Shown here: one piece after another, positions 1-8,755 of the stretch
Numbering within the stretch: the stretch's first letter is position 1
Layout of the letters: every line of letters begins with the position of its first letter
NCBI RefSeq assembly: GCF_019331735.1
Contig: NZ_JAHBBH010000013.1
Span: 1-64,000, forward strand
From: Bifidobacterium miconis
Lineage (GTDB): Bacteria > Actinomycetota > Actinomycetes > Actinomycetales > Bifidobacteriaceae
Length of the DNA: 64,000 bases
Direction: 5' to 3'
Notes under the pieces: model-generated
What the model was told of the DNA's origin: nothing
Databases searched by the model: none
Seen by the model: the letters and a program-made list of their open reading frames with translations, nothing else
Program-made: the position numbers and the translations under genes

Positions 1-1017
1 GGGCGCATGCTGCGAGCCCATGGTGGAGTTTTCGACGCAGCCGCCGTTGGTGATGAACACGTAGTCGTCGGGCGTCAGGTCGATCGAGGACTTGTCGCCT
101 TCATGGTCGATGTCGATGCGCACGGCGATTTTCTTGGTGTCGGTGCTGTACGGGTTGCGCTTGAACACGCCGGACGTGGCCTGGATCTTGAGGATCGTGT
201 CCTGGCCGACGCCGGTGCGCTCGTGCTTGGGGCCGTCTCCCCCGCCGATCGCGAATTCGACGTTGTCGACCTTGGTGTTGTAGTGGAACTGCACGCCGTG
301 CGATTCGAGGTACTTGACCATGGGCAGGATCATGGACTCGTACTGGTTGTAGCGGGTGAAGCGCAGCGCGGAGAAGTCCGGGAGCCCCCCGATGTGGTGG
401 ATGTAGCGCTTGATGTACAGCTTCATTTCGAGCGCGGAATGCCAGTTTTCGAAGGCGAACATGGTGCGCCAGTACATCCAGAAGTTGGAGTTCAGCACCT
501 CGTCGTCGAAGAAGTCGGTGATCGGCTTGTCGTACAGGTCTTCGTCGGGCGTGAAGAACAGCTTCATGATCTCCATCGACGCCTTGTCGGAGAGCCCGAA
601 CTTGCCGTTCGTTTCGGCGTCCTTGCCGAGGTCCTTGGTGGCGCGGCACAACGAGTAGTTCGGATCCTCCTTGTTGAGCCAGTAGTACTCGTCGAGCACG
701 GAGACGCCGGGCGTTTCGATGGACGGGATGGAGCGGAACAGATCCCACATGACCTCGAAGTGGTTGTCCATTTCGCGACCGCCGCGCATCACGTAGCCGA
801 GGCCGGGGATTTCGGCGCCGTCGCACGCGCCGCCCGCCACGGCGTCCTTTTCGAAGATGTGGATGTGCTCGCCGGGCATCTGCGCGTCACGCACGAGATA
901 GCACGCGGCGGACAGTGCCGCGAGTCCGGTGCCGATGATGTACGCCGACTTGCCGTCGACGCCGGCGGGCTTCTTCGGACGGGCGAACGCCTCGTAGTTG
1001 CCGTTGGAATAGTACAT
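1..1017 (-). CDS. ohyA: Oleate hydratase, N-terminal part (cut by the window edge)
   Basis: The minus-strand reading frame from 1017 to the left edge gives an N-terminus typical of FAD-dependent fatty-acid double-bond hydratases (old name: 67 kDa myosin-cross-reactive antigen). A dinucleotide-binding stretch GTGLAALSAACYL is followed by family blocks such as GGREMDNHFEVMWDLF and DEYYWLNKEDPNYSL. The enzyme adds water to oleic and linoleic acid to make 10-hydroxy fatty acids, and in bifidobacteria it is linked to fatty-acid tolerance. The ATG at 1017 has an ideal Shine-Dalgarno AAGGAGG six bases upstream. About 339 residues are visible and the remainder lies outside the window. Two dyads directly upstream may be operators. 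The family call is strong; the substrate is inferred from the family. Confidence 0.93.
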   Translation of the reverse strand, partial: MYYSNGNYEAFARPKKPAGVDGKSAYIIGTGLAALSAACYLVRDAQMPGEHIHIFEKDAVAGGACDGAEIPGLGYVMRGGREMDNHFEVMWDLFRSIPSIETPGVSVLDEYYWLNKEDPNYSLCRATKDLGKDAETNGKFGLSDKASMEIMKLFFTPDEDLYDKPITDFFDDEVLNSNFWMYWRTMFAFENWHSALEMKLYIKRYIHHIGGLPDFSALRFTRYNQYESMILPMVKYLESHGVQFHYNTKVDNVEFAIGGGDGPKHERTGVGQDTILKIQATSGVFKRNPYSTDTKKIAVRIDIDHEGDKSSIDLTPDDYVFITNGGCVENSTMGSQHAP

Positions 1018-1038
1018 GTTCCGCCTCCTTGACGGTGG

Positions 1039-1079
1039 AGTTGACATGCTGTCAACTTTGTCTTGATAGACATGATGTC
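1039..1079. promoter_or_regulatory. Two dyad-symmetric candidate operators upstream of ohyA
   Basis: A perfect 8-bp inverted repeat AGTTGACA-TGC-TGTCAACT occupies 1039-1057 and a second dyad GACAT-G-ATGTC occupies 1069-1079. They lie 22-62 bases upstream of the ohyA start. The size and symmetry fit a TetR- or MarR-type repressor, but no regulator gene is in the window. No convincing -35/-10 pair could be assigned. The rest of 1080-1345 holds no gene I can support, apart from a 12-base direct duplication at 1201-1224. Confidence 0.45.
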
Positions 1080-1345
1080 GCATTTATGCGGCTCCCGCTA
1101 TAGACACTAGACCGTGTTGTGTCGAAACACCAGAGTCGTGGAGGAAAACGCTCGCCTGGAGGGGTCTCAGCGAGCGAAAACCGCCACGACCAACGGAGCG
1201 GGATCATGGCGCGGATCATGGCGCGGCGCACATCATCGGCCCGCGCCGGTATGCTCGTATGAGGCATTCGCATGCACGCCGCCGGCCCGTCGCGGGCGAG
1301 CCCCGCATGCGTGGTACGACACAACACAGACCAGTAAGGAACGCA

Positions 1346-1651
1346 ATGGCACTGACCAAGAAGCAGACCAAGCAGCTGCGCGCGATGGCGAACCAGCTCA
1401 AGCCGCTGCTGTACATCGGCAAGAACGATCTGACCGACGCGGCCGTCAAGCAGGCGTCCGAGACGCTGGACAGCCACGAGCTGCTCAAGATCGCGGTGCA
1501 GGACGGCTCCGGCCTGACCGCCAAGGAGGCCGCGGACAAGCTCGCCGGGCAGATCGGCGCCGAAGTGGTGCAGGTCATCGGCAACCGCTTCGTGCTCTTC
1601 CGTCGCTCCAAGCGCGACGATGTCGAGCACATCCAGCTCGTGCGCGAATAA
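1346..1651 (+). CDS. YhbY-type (CRM domain) RNA-binding protein
   Basis: This 101-residue protein reads MALTKKQTKQLRAMANQLKP and has the compact alpha/beta CRS1-YhbY fold, ending in IGNRFVLFRRSK. The GxxG-like loop (YIGKNDLTD, residues 24-32) and the RFVLFRR strand are family hallmarks. In other bacteria YhbY binds pre-50S ribosomal RNA and helps large-subunit assembly. The ATG at 1346 follows TAAGGAACGCA. Earlier in-frame starts from 1259 would add residues unlike the family, so they were not used. It is followed 135 bases later by an amidohydrolase on the same strand. Family certain, exact role inferred. Confidence 0.9.
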   Translation: MALTKKQTKQLRAMANQLKPLLYIGKNDLTDAAVKQASETLDSHELLKIAVQDGSGLTAKEAADKLAGQIGAEVVQVIGNRFVLFRRSKRDDVEHIQLVRE

Positions 1652-1786
1652 TCCGCAATCCACGCGATGACACCAGCCCGGCGCGGATAATCAATCCAGC
1701 CGGGCGGCATCGCCCTCGTCCGCGCGCATCATCGCACCGCATCACCACAGCACGCCCCCGCAAGCACACCTAAGGAAGCATCGCAC

Positions 1787-3130
1787 ATGGTCGCCATCGC
1801 ACCGCGCGAACCGTTCGCCATCACCCACGCCACCGTCGTCACCGCGGACGCGGTCGGCACCACGCTCGAGGACATGACCATCCTCGTCGGCGCGGACGGG
1901 CGCATCGAGCAGGTCGCCCCCAGCGCGCAGGCGCCGGTACGCGACGGCCGCCGCATCATCGACGCGACCGACAAGGTCGTCATGCCGGGCCTGATCAACG
2001 CGCACACGCACCTGTTCTCCGACGGCAAGCCGCTCAATCCGAAGATGGCGACCCCGCGCGGACAGCGCGTCACCGCGGCGATCATGCACTCGCCGTTCGG
2101 CCGGCCGTATCTCAAGGCACGGGCCAAGGCCAGCGTGACAACGCTGCTCAACTCCGGCGTGACGACCATACGCACGCTCGGCGACGTCGAATACGAGGCC
2201 GTCGACCTGCGCGACCGGATCGGCGAGGGCAGGATCGTCGGCCCGCGCATCCTCGCCTCCGGGCCGCTGCTGGCGATTCCAAACGGCCACGGCGCGCCGC
2301 TCATCGCGCTGACCGGCAGCACGCCGGACGACATGGCGAACAATGCGCGGCTCAATCTCGAGCATGGCGTGAACGCGATCAAGATCGCGGCGACCGGCGG
2401 CGTCACGGACGCGCAGCGGGCCGGCGAGGCGGGCAGTCCGCAAATGGGCGTCGACCAGATGCGCGCGATCTGCGACACGGCGCACGAGGCCGGCGTGATC
2501 GTCGCCGCGCATGCGCAAAGCCCCGAAGGCGTCAAACGCGCGCTGCTTGCCGGCGTGGACACGATCGAACACGGCAGTGCGCTCGACGCGGAGATGATCG
2601 AACTGTTCCGGCACAACCCGCATTCGCTGCGCGGCTGGTCGGCGCTGATCCCGACGCTGTCGGCCGGTCTGCCGCTCACGGAAATCGACCAGTCGGTCAC
2701 CGGCATCACCGACATCCAGCTGTCGAACTCGCGCAACGTGGTCTCCGGCATGATCGCCGGCGCGGACGAGGCGCACGAGGAGGGCATTCGCGTGGGCGTC
2801 GGCACGGACACGGCGATGACGTTCGTCACACAGTACAACACGTGGCGCGAACTCGACCTGCTGGTCAAGCGCGCCGGATTCTCGGCCGCGGAGGCGATTC
2901 ACGCGGCCACGCGCATGAACGCCGAGATTCTGGGCGTGGACGGCGTGACCGGTTCGATCGAGGTCGGCAAGACCGCGGACCTGCTGGTGCTCGACACCGA
3001 TCCGCTGCTCGATCTGCGCGCGCTGCGGCAGCCGGCGATGGTGGTCACGGCCGGGCACGTGATCGACGATCCGAAGGTGCGCCGTTTCGACGACATCGAC
3101 GATCTGCTCGACGGCGCGTTCAACGAATAG
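1787..3130 (+). CDS. Metal-dependent amidohydrolase (imidazolonepropionase/prolidase-like family)
   Basis: This 447-residue TIM-barrel hydrolase of the amidohydrolase superfamily has a split beta-sandwich formed by its N- and C-terminal ends. Visible metal ligands are H73 and H75 in NAHTHLF, K199 in NAIKIAATGG (probably the carboxylated bridging lysine), H242 in AAHAQS, H262 in EHG and D341 in GTDTAM. The lysine and the EHGSALD segment resemble cytoplasmic Xaa-Pro or Xaa-Arg dipeptidases of the family, but the substrate cannot be read from sequence. There is no signal peptide, so it is cytoplasmic. The Shine-Dalgarno is AAGGAAG. A strong bidirectional hairpin lies just after the stop. Confidence 0.85.
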   Translation: MVAIAPREPFAITHATVVTADAVGTTLEDMTILVGADGRIEQVAPSAQAPVRDGRRIIDATDKVVMPGLINAHTHLFSDGKPLNPKMATPRGQRVTAAIMHSPFGRPYLKARAKASVTTLLNSGVTTIRTLGDVEYEAVDLRDRIGEGRIVGPRILASGPLLAIPNGHGAPLIALTGSTPDDMANNARLNLEHGVNAIKIAATGGVTDAQRAGEAGSPQMGVDQMRAICDTAHEAGVIVAAHAQSPEGVKRALLAGVDTIEHGSALDAEMIELFRHNPHSLRGWSALIPTLSAGLPLTEIDQSVTGITDIQLSNSRNVVSGMIAGADEAHEEGIRVGVGTDTAMTFVTQYNTWRELDLLVKRAGFSAAEAIHAATRMNAEILGVDGVTGSIEVGKTADLLVLDTDPLLDLRALRQPAMVVTAGHVIDDPKVRRFDDIDDLLDGAFNE

Positions 3131-3146
3131 GCTTCTCGCCAAGACG

Positions 3147-3200
3147 ACAAACGGCTGTATCCTGCGTCCGGCAACGCGAACGCGGAATACAGCCGTTTGT
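3147..3200. terminator. Bidirectional hairpin terminator between convergent genes
   Basis: A perfect 14-bp inverted repeat ACAAACGGCTGTAT (3147-3160) pairs with ATACAGCCGTTTGT (3187-3200). It lies between the amidohydrolase stop at 3130 and the convergent aldo/keto reductase stop at 3255, so it can end both transcripts. The T-rich arm ends supply short U tracts on either strand. Confidence 0.75.
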
Positions 3201-3254
3201 GCGATGATGCGATCGCGATGATGCGATCGACGCCGGTTCAGAGACCGTGCCGGC

Positions 3255-4166
3255 TCAGATGTTGCCGCGCACGTGCTGGTCGGCCCACGACTGCGAGTGC
3301 GCGAAGGTCGCCGGATCGGCGCTCACGTTCGCGTGCGGGTCGTCGAGCGCGTCGATGGCGGCGAGTTCGGCCGGGGTCAGGTCGAAGCCGGCGCTGGCGA
3401 GGTTCGCCTTCATGCGTTCGACGTGCTTGGACTTGGGAATGACGATGCGGCCCTCCTGCGTGTGCCAGCGCAGCACGACCTGCGCCGGGGTGACGCCGTG
3501 CGCCTTGGCCGCGGCGACGACCGGCTCGGATTCGATGTCCCTGCCGTGGCCGAGCGGGCTGTACGCTTCGGCGACGATGCCGTGCGACGCGCAGAACGCG
3601 AGATTGCCCGGCTGGCTGAACCGCGGGTGCGCCTCGATCTGGTTGACGGCCGGGGTTTCGCCGGAGTCGTCGATGACGCCGCGCAGATGCTCGGGCAGGA
3701 AGTTGCTGACGGCCGGCACGCGGATCGCGCCTTCGTCGCGCAGCTTGAGCAGCGCGCGCCACGTTTCCTTGTAGAAGCCGGCGGCGGGGAACGGCCAGTG
3801 GATCAGGTACATGTCGACCACGTCGACCTTGAGCTTGCGGCGCGACTCCTCGAACGCGACCATTGCGGAATCGTAGCCCTGGTCGCAGTTGCGCAACTTG
3901 GTGGTGACCCACACCTTGCCGGCCATGCCAGTGGCCTTGAGCGCGTCGCCGACCTGCTCCTCGTTGTAGTAGGCGGCCGCCGTGTCGATGTGCCGGTAGC
4001 CGATTTCGAGCGCCTCCTCGACCGCGCGCTGCGTGTCCTCCGGAGGGATCTGGAACGTGCCGAAGCCGATCTGCGGGATCACCGAATGCGCCTTGTCGTT
4101 CAGGGTCAGTTCCGGCGCGCGCAGTTGCGCGCCCGACGTGTTCGTTTCACCACTCTGTTCGCCCAT
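3255..4166 (-). CDS. Aldo/keto reductase (2,5-diketo-D-gluconate reductase type)
   Basis: The protein has 303 residues from the ATG at 4166. The AKR catalytic tetrad is complete: D61 and Y66 in GYRHIDTAAAYYNE, K90 in VTTKLRN and H123 in YLIHWPFP. The C-terminal IPKSKHVERMKANL segment is the usual NADPH-binding part. Such enzymes reduce carbonyls of sugars, keto acids or aldehydes in the cytosol; the substrate is unknown. Three ATG codons occur in a row (4172, 4169, 4166). The GGAAAGG ribosome site is seven bases from the third, which is why 4166 was chosen. It runs convergent to the upstream amidohydrolase. Confidence 0.88.
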   Translation of the reverse strand: MGEQSGETNTSGAQLRAPELTLNDKAHSVIPQIGFGTFQIPPEDTQRAVEEALEIGYRHIDTAAAYYNEEQVGDALKATGMAGKVWVTTKLRNCDQGYDSAMVAFEESRRKLKVDVVDMYLIHWPFPAAGFYKETWRALLKLRDEGAIRVPAVSNFLPEHLRGVIDDSGETPAVNQIEAHPRFSQPGNLAFCASHGIVAEAYSPLGHGRDIESEPVVAAAKAHGVTPAQVVLRWHTQEGRIVIPKSKHVERMKANLASAGFDLTPAELAAIDALDDPHANVSADPATFAHSQSWADQHVRGNI

Positions 4167-4352
4167 CATCATGCCTTTCCGTGCTGTGTCATCGGTCCAT
4201 GCCGTGTCATCGGCATGGGACTTCACTGGATGGCCGATTCGCCATGCGGTTCCATGCTATACCGCTTCCGTCCGGGCATGGCGCGGCGTATCGCGGCGGG
4301 CCGTGTGATGCCCGTCACGATACGTCTTGGCTTGCCGCGCGGCGATCCCACG

Positions 4353-7300
4353 TCACGCGGCCGGCAGGCAGCTGGGGCCGAACAGGATCTTGATCTCGGC
4401 GAACAGCGCCGTGTCGCGCCGCACGCGGAACCGGTCGCCGAACGTGAGCACCTGCGCGTTGCCGTCGTCGTCCATCACCGCGAGCCGCACCTCGCACGTG
4501 CCGGGGTGCGCGTGCAGCACCTGCGCGAGCCGGCTCACGTTGCCGCGGCCGAGCGCCATCTGCGGCAGGGTGATGAGCAGCGGGCGCTCGTCGGCCGCCT
4601 CGAGCGTGGGCACCTGCATTTCGGTGGCGCGCATGGACACGGTTTCGTCGCGAACCTCGGCCGTGCCGCGGATCTGCACAATCTGGTCGACGGCCAGATC
4701 GGCCATGGCCGCCTCGTACACCTTGCCGAAGAACATGCACTGGATGGAGCTTTCCATGTCCTCCACGGTGACGATCGCCCACGGGTTGCCCTTCTTGGAC
4801 ACGCGCCGGTCCACGCCGGTGATGAGGCCCGCGATGGTGACCTGCTGGCCGTCGCCCATGGTCTTGGCCCGGTCGATCAGGTGCGCGATGGACATTTCGC
4901 GCAGACCCGCCAGCACGGCCTGCATGCCGGACAGCGGGTGGTCGGACACGTACAGGCCGAGCATCTCGCGTTCGAAGTTGAGCTTGGTCTTCTTGTCCCA
5001 CTCCTCGATGTCGGGCACGGATACGGCGGCGTCGCCCATCGCCTCCATGCCGCCGTCCTCGTCGTCGGAGAACAGGTCGAACTGGCCTTCCGCCTGCTTA
5101 CGCTTGATACCGACGACCGAGTCGATGGCCGCCTCGTGGATGGTGAACAGGGCACGGCGGTTCGGGTCGATCGAGTCGAACGCGCCGGCCTTGATGAGCG
5201 ATTCGATCATGCGCCGGTTGAGCGCGGTGAGCGGCACGCGGCGCACGAAGTCCATGAAGTTGACGTACTTGCCGCGCGGGCCGTTGCGTTCGGCGATGAT
5301 GTCCTTGACGGGAGCCTCGCCGACGTTGCGGATCGCGCCGAGGCCGAAGCGCACAACGTCGCCGACTGCCGAGTATTCGAACACCGACTCGTTGACGTCC
5401 GGGGACAGCACCTGGATGCCCATGCGCCTCGCCTCGCCGAGGTAGAGCGCGGTCTTGTCCTTGTTGGTCGACGCGCCCTGCAGCAGGGCGGCCATGAACT
5501 CGACCGGATAGTGGGTCTTCAGGTACGCGGTCCAGTACGAGATCAGGCCGTACGCGGCCGAATGCGCCTTGTTGAACGCGTAGCCGGAGAACGGGACCAG
5601 AATCTCCCAGATCGCCTCGGCGGCCTCCTCGGAGTAGCCGTGTTCCTTCATGCCGGCGAAGAACGGCACCTTCTCCTTGGCCAGCACTTCGGGCTTCTTC
5701 TTGCCCATGGCGCGTCGCAGCACGTCTGCCTTGCCGAGCGAGTAACCGGCGAGGATTCGCGCGGCGGACTGCACCTGCTCCTGGTAGATGATCAGGCCGT
5801 ACGTCTCGTCGAGCACCTGCTTGAGCGGCTCGTCGAGCTCGGGGTGGATCGGCGTGATCTTCTGCAAACCGTTCTTGCGCTTGGCGTAGTTGGTGTGCGA
5901 TTCCATCGACATCGGGCCCGGTCGGTACAGGGCGATGAGTGCGGAGATGTCGTTGAAGTTGGTCGGCTTGAGCGTGCGCAGCAGCGCGCGCATGCCGTCA
6001 CCATCGAGCTGGAAGACGCCGAGCGTGTCGCCGCGCGAAAGCAGGTCGTACGTCGGCTTGTCGTCGAGCGGGATCTTCGTGTGGTCGATTTTGCCCTTGC
6101 CGTTCTGCTCGATGTTGCGTATCGTGTCGCGGATGATCGTCAGGTTGGACAGGCCGAGGAAGTCCATCTTGACCAGTCCCAGCGTTTCGCACGTATGGTA
6201 TTCGAACGTGGTCGTCACCGTGCCGTCGACGCGTTCGAGCAGCGGCGACGTGTCGGTGATCGGCTCGGAACCCATGATCGTGGCGCACGCGTGCACGCCG
6301 GTCTGGCGGATCAGGCCCTCGATGCCCTTGGCCTCCTCGGTGATGCGCTTGACGTCCGGATTGGAGTCATACAGTTCGCGGTATTCGCGCGCCTCGGCGT
6401 AGCGTTTCGCGTTCGGGTCGAAGATGTCGTGCAGGCTGATGTCCTTGCCGCCGGTTTCGGCCGGGGGGAGCGCCTTGGTGACGGTGTCGCCCATGGAGAA
6501 GTCGTAGCCCATGATGCGCGCGGAGTCCTTGAGCGCCTGCTTGGTCTTGATCGTGCCGTAGATCACGCACTGGGCGACCTTGTCGTGGCCGTACTTGTCG
6601 GCCACGTATTCGAGCACGCGCGCGCGGCCGTCCGGGTCGAAGTCCACGTCGATATCCGGCAGGGAGACGCGTTCCGGGTTGAGGAAGCGTTCGAAGATCA
6701 GGCCGTGCTTCAGCGGGTCGAGTTCGGTGATGCCCATCGCGTAGGCGACCATCGCGCCTGCCGCGGAGCCTCGGCCGGGGCCGACCATCACGCCGTGGGA
6801 CTTGGCCCAGTTGATGTAGTCGGCGACGACGAGGAAGTAGCCGCAGAACTGCATCTGGCAGATCACGCCGCATTCGTAGTCGGCCTGCTTGAGCACTTCG
6901 ATCGGCGGGTTGCCGTCGTAGCGCTGCTCGAGGCCCTCCTCGACCTTCTTGAGGAACAGCGACGTCTCGTCCCAGCCTTCGGGGCAGGCGAACTGCGGCA
7001 TGAACGCGCCGTCCTCGTTGTCGTCAAACATGACGTTGCAGCGTTCGGCGATCTCGAGCGTGTTGTCGCACGCTTCGGGCAGGTCCTTGAACAGTTCGCG
7101 CATCTCCTCGGCGGACTTGATGTAGTAGCCGGAGCCGTCGAACTTGAAGCGGTCGGGATTGTCGAGCGTGTCGCCGGAGTTGATGCACAGCATCGCGTCC
7201 TGCGCGTCGCGGTCGGCCTCGTGCACGTAGTGCGAGTCGTTCGTGGCGAGCAGCGGCGCATTGAGCTTCTTCGCGATGGTGAGCAGGTCGTTGGTGACCT

Positions 7301-7940
7301 GCGTTTCGATCTTGAGGCCGTGGTCCATGAGTTCGATGAAGAAGTTGTCGCGGCCGAAGATGTCCTGCAGCTCGCCGGCGGCGCGCAGGGCCTCGTCGAA
7401 CTGGCCGAGGCGCAGGCGGGTCTGGATGATGCCCGACGGGCAGCCGGAGGAGGCGATCACGCCCTTGGAGTAGGTGGCGAGTACCTCCTTGTCCATACGC
7501 GGGTAGCGCATGACGCGGCCTTCGAGGTTCGCCACGGAGCTCGCCTTCATGAGGTTGACGAGACCCTCGTCGTTTTCGGCCCACATGGTCAGGTGGGTGA
7601 TCACGCCGCCGCCGGAAACGTCGTCGGGGTTGCGCCGGCGGTGCTTTTCGTCGAGGTTCGGGTCCCAGTTCGTGTCCCAGCTGACTCGGGTGGGGTCCTG
7701 ACGCGCGGTTTCCGGCGTCACGTAGGCTTCGATGCCGATGATCGGCTTGACGCCGGCCTTGACGGCCGTGCTCCACATTTCGTACGCGCCGTGCATGTTG
7801 CCGTGGTCGGTGATGCCGACGGCCGGCATGCCGAGCTCCTTGACCCGGCTCACCAGATTCGGGATCTTCGACGCGCCGTCCAGCAGCGAATAGTGCGTGT
7901 GATTGTGCAGATGTACAAAGCTTGTTCCCGTTTCGGCCAT
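4353..7940 (-). CDS. dnaE: DNA polymerase III alpha subunit
   Basis: The protein has 1195 residues, the normal length for the replicative polymerase of actinobacteria. An N-terminal PHP domain begins at FVHLHNHTHYSLLDG. The C-family palm carries GRGSAAGAMVAYAMG and the catalytic acidic motif PDIDVDFDPDGR, then the fingers block RRAMGKKKPE, tandem HhH, and a C-terminal OB domain around QVTIAGLITGVDRR. It replicates the chromosome together with the beta clamp and tau complex. The ATG at 7940 is used; the ATG four codons earlier (7952) is a real alternative. Reading further upstream would add a proline/arginine-rich extension unlike the family. It follows the lspA/rluA cluster, as in other actinobacteria. 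Confidence 0.96.
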   Translation of the reverse strand: MAETGTSFVHLHNHTHYSLLDGASKIPNLVSRVKELGMPAVGITDHGNMHGAYEMWSTAVKAGVKPIIGIEAYVTPETARQDPTRVSWDTNWDPNLDEKHRRRNPDDVSGGGVITHLTMWAENDEGLVNLMKASSVANLEGRVMRYPRMDKEVLATYSKGVIASSGCPSGIIQTRLRLGQFDEALRAAGELQDIFGRDNFFIELMDHGLKIETQVTNDLLTIAKKLNAPLLATNDSHYVHEADRDAQDAMLCINSGDTLDNPDRFKFDGSGYYIKSAEEMRELFKDLPEACDNTLEIAERCNVMFDDNEDGAFMPQFACPEGWDETSLFLKKVEEGLEQRYDGNPPIEVLKQADYECGVICQMQFCGYFLVVADYINWAKSHGVMVGPGRGSAAGAMVAYAMGITELDPLKHGLIFERFLNPERVSLPDIDVDFDPDGRARVLEYVADKYGHDKVAQCVIYGTIKTKQALKDSARIMGYDFSMGDTVTKALPPAETGGKDISLHDIFDPNAKRYAEAREYRELYDSNPDVKRITEEAKGIEGLIRQTGVHACATIMGSEPITDTSPLLERVDGTVTTTFEYHTCETLGLVKMDFLGLSNLTIIRDTIRNIEQNGKGKIDHTKIPLDDKPTYDLLSRGDTLGVFQLDGDGMRALLRTLKPTNFNDISALIALYRPGPMSMESHTNYAKRKNGLQKITPIHPELDEPLKQVLDETYGLIIYQEQVQSAARILAGYSLGKADVLRRAMGKKKPEVLAKEKVPFFAGMKEHGYSEEAAEAIWEILVPFSGYAFNKAHSAAYGLISYWTAYLKTHYPVEFMAALLQGASTNKDKTALYLGEARRMGIQVLSPDVNESVFEYSAVGDVVRFGLGAIRNVGEAPVKDIIAERNGPRGKYVNFMDFVRRVPLTALNRRMIESLIKAGAFDSIDPNRRALFTIHEAAIDSVVGIKRKQAEGQFDLFSDDEDGGMEAMGDAAVSVPDIEEWDKKTKLNFEREMLGLYVSDHPLSGMQAVLAGLREMSIAHLIDRAKTMGDGQQVTIAGLITGVDRRVSKKGNPWAIVTVEDMESSIQCMFFGKVYEAAMADLAVDQIVQIRGTAEVRDETVSMRATEMQVPTLEAADERPLLITLPQMALGRGNVSRLAQVLHAHPGTCEVRLAVMDDDGNAQVLTFGDRFRVRRDTALFAEIKILFGPSCLPAA

Positions 7941-8116
7941 GCGTTCCACCATACCCCATCCCCACGGCCGCTCCCCCGCGGCGAACATCGACCACGGTGG
8001 ATAACCCGTTGTGGATAACCTCCGACCATTCGACCACAGGGGCCGGTTTGCATTGACAGGCATGGCGGAGGTCCCGTAGCGTGAGAGGCCCGTGACGCAC
8101 GAGAAAGGAAACGACG

Positions 8117-8659
8117 ATGTTGCCCTCGCCCTATCCGCCACAGCAGGAAGACGACTCAATGCCCCCGAACCGACGGCCATGGCCTCCGCCGCCGTACTCG
8201 GCGGACGGCAGGAGGCCGCGGCCCGACGATGATGAATCCGGCGCGCGCATCCTGCGATCGATCGGGATTTCCTCCCTTGTGCTGGGCGCGGTGCTGGGCA
8301 TGGTCGCGTTCGCCGGCATGCTGTATCTTGCTCGGGGCGAATACCGGCCGGAAGACGTGCTGATCCTGCTTGTGGCATGCGCGGCCGGAGCCTGCTGCAT
8401 ACCGTCCCTGCTTGTCGGCGCGGTGCTGTCCGTCGCCGCCGGTATTCAGGGGCACCGGGAAGCCCGTAAGGCCGCGCAACGCCCATGCGGACCGGCCGTC
8501 TCCTCCGACGAGGCGGAGACGGCGGCAACGGCGGCAGGGATCATGGCGGCGGCTGGTTCGCCGCCCCCGATGGCGGATCCGCCCCCAATGCCGGACTCGT
8601 CCGGAACGGCGGCCCCGCCCGACGAACGCGCCGTACGGCGAGGCCGGCCATGTGCCTAG
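8117..8659 (+). CDS. Small proline-rich membrane protein of unknown function
   Basis: This 180-residue protein was not recognised. The N-terminal ~40 residues are proline-rich (PPPPYSADGRRPRP). Two hydrophobic segments follow at about 45-70 (ISSLVLGAVLGMVAFAGMLYLA) and 82-110 (VLILLVACAAGACCIPSLLVG), and then a polar, alanine- and proline-rich tail. The layout resembles small actinobacterial membrane proteins with a disordered cytosolic N-terminus. GAAAGGAAACGACG precedes the ATG, which supports translation. It is the only plus-strand gene inside the division/replication block, diverging from dnaE and converging on the rluA-type gene. Confidence 0.62.
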   Translation: MLPSPYPPQQEDDSMPPNRRPWPPPPYSADGRRPRPDDDESGARILRSIGISSLVLGAVLGMVAFAGMLYLARGEYRPEDVLILLVACAAGACCIPSLLVGAVLSVAAGIQGHREARKAAQRPCGPAVSSDEAETAATAAGIMAAAGSPPPMADPPPMPDSSGTAAPPDERAVRRGRPCA

Positions 8660-8711
8660 CAACGGTATGTTCCGGCCGGCCGGTCTCCTCGCGTCGTAGC
8701 GGTACGGGCAC

Positions 8712-8728
8712 GACGGCGTTCCGCCGTC
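8712..8728. terminator. Short GC hairpin between convergent genes
   Basis: A perfect 7-bp stem GACGGCG-TTC-CGCCGTC sits between the stops at 8659 and 8756. There is no U tract on either strand, so intrinsic termination is uncertain. Confidence 0.35.
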
Positions 8729-8755
8729 CTCCGACGCGGCAGGACGCTCATGCTG

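Noticed and set aside
3273..8018. A 1581-residue open frame on the plus strand opposite aldo/keto reductase and dnaE
   Set aside because: Composition is dominated by R, H, V, D and G in the manner of antisense high-GC DNA, and no domain is visible. dnaE and the reductase on the other strand have complete conserved motifs.
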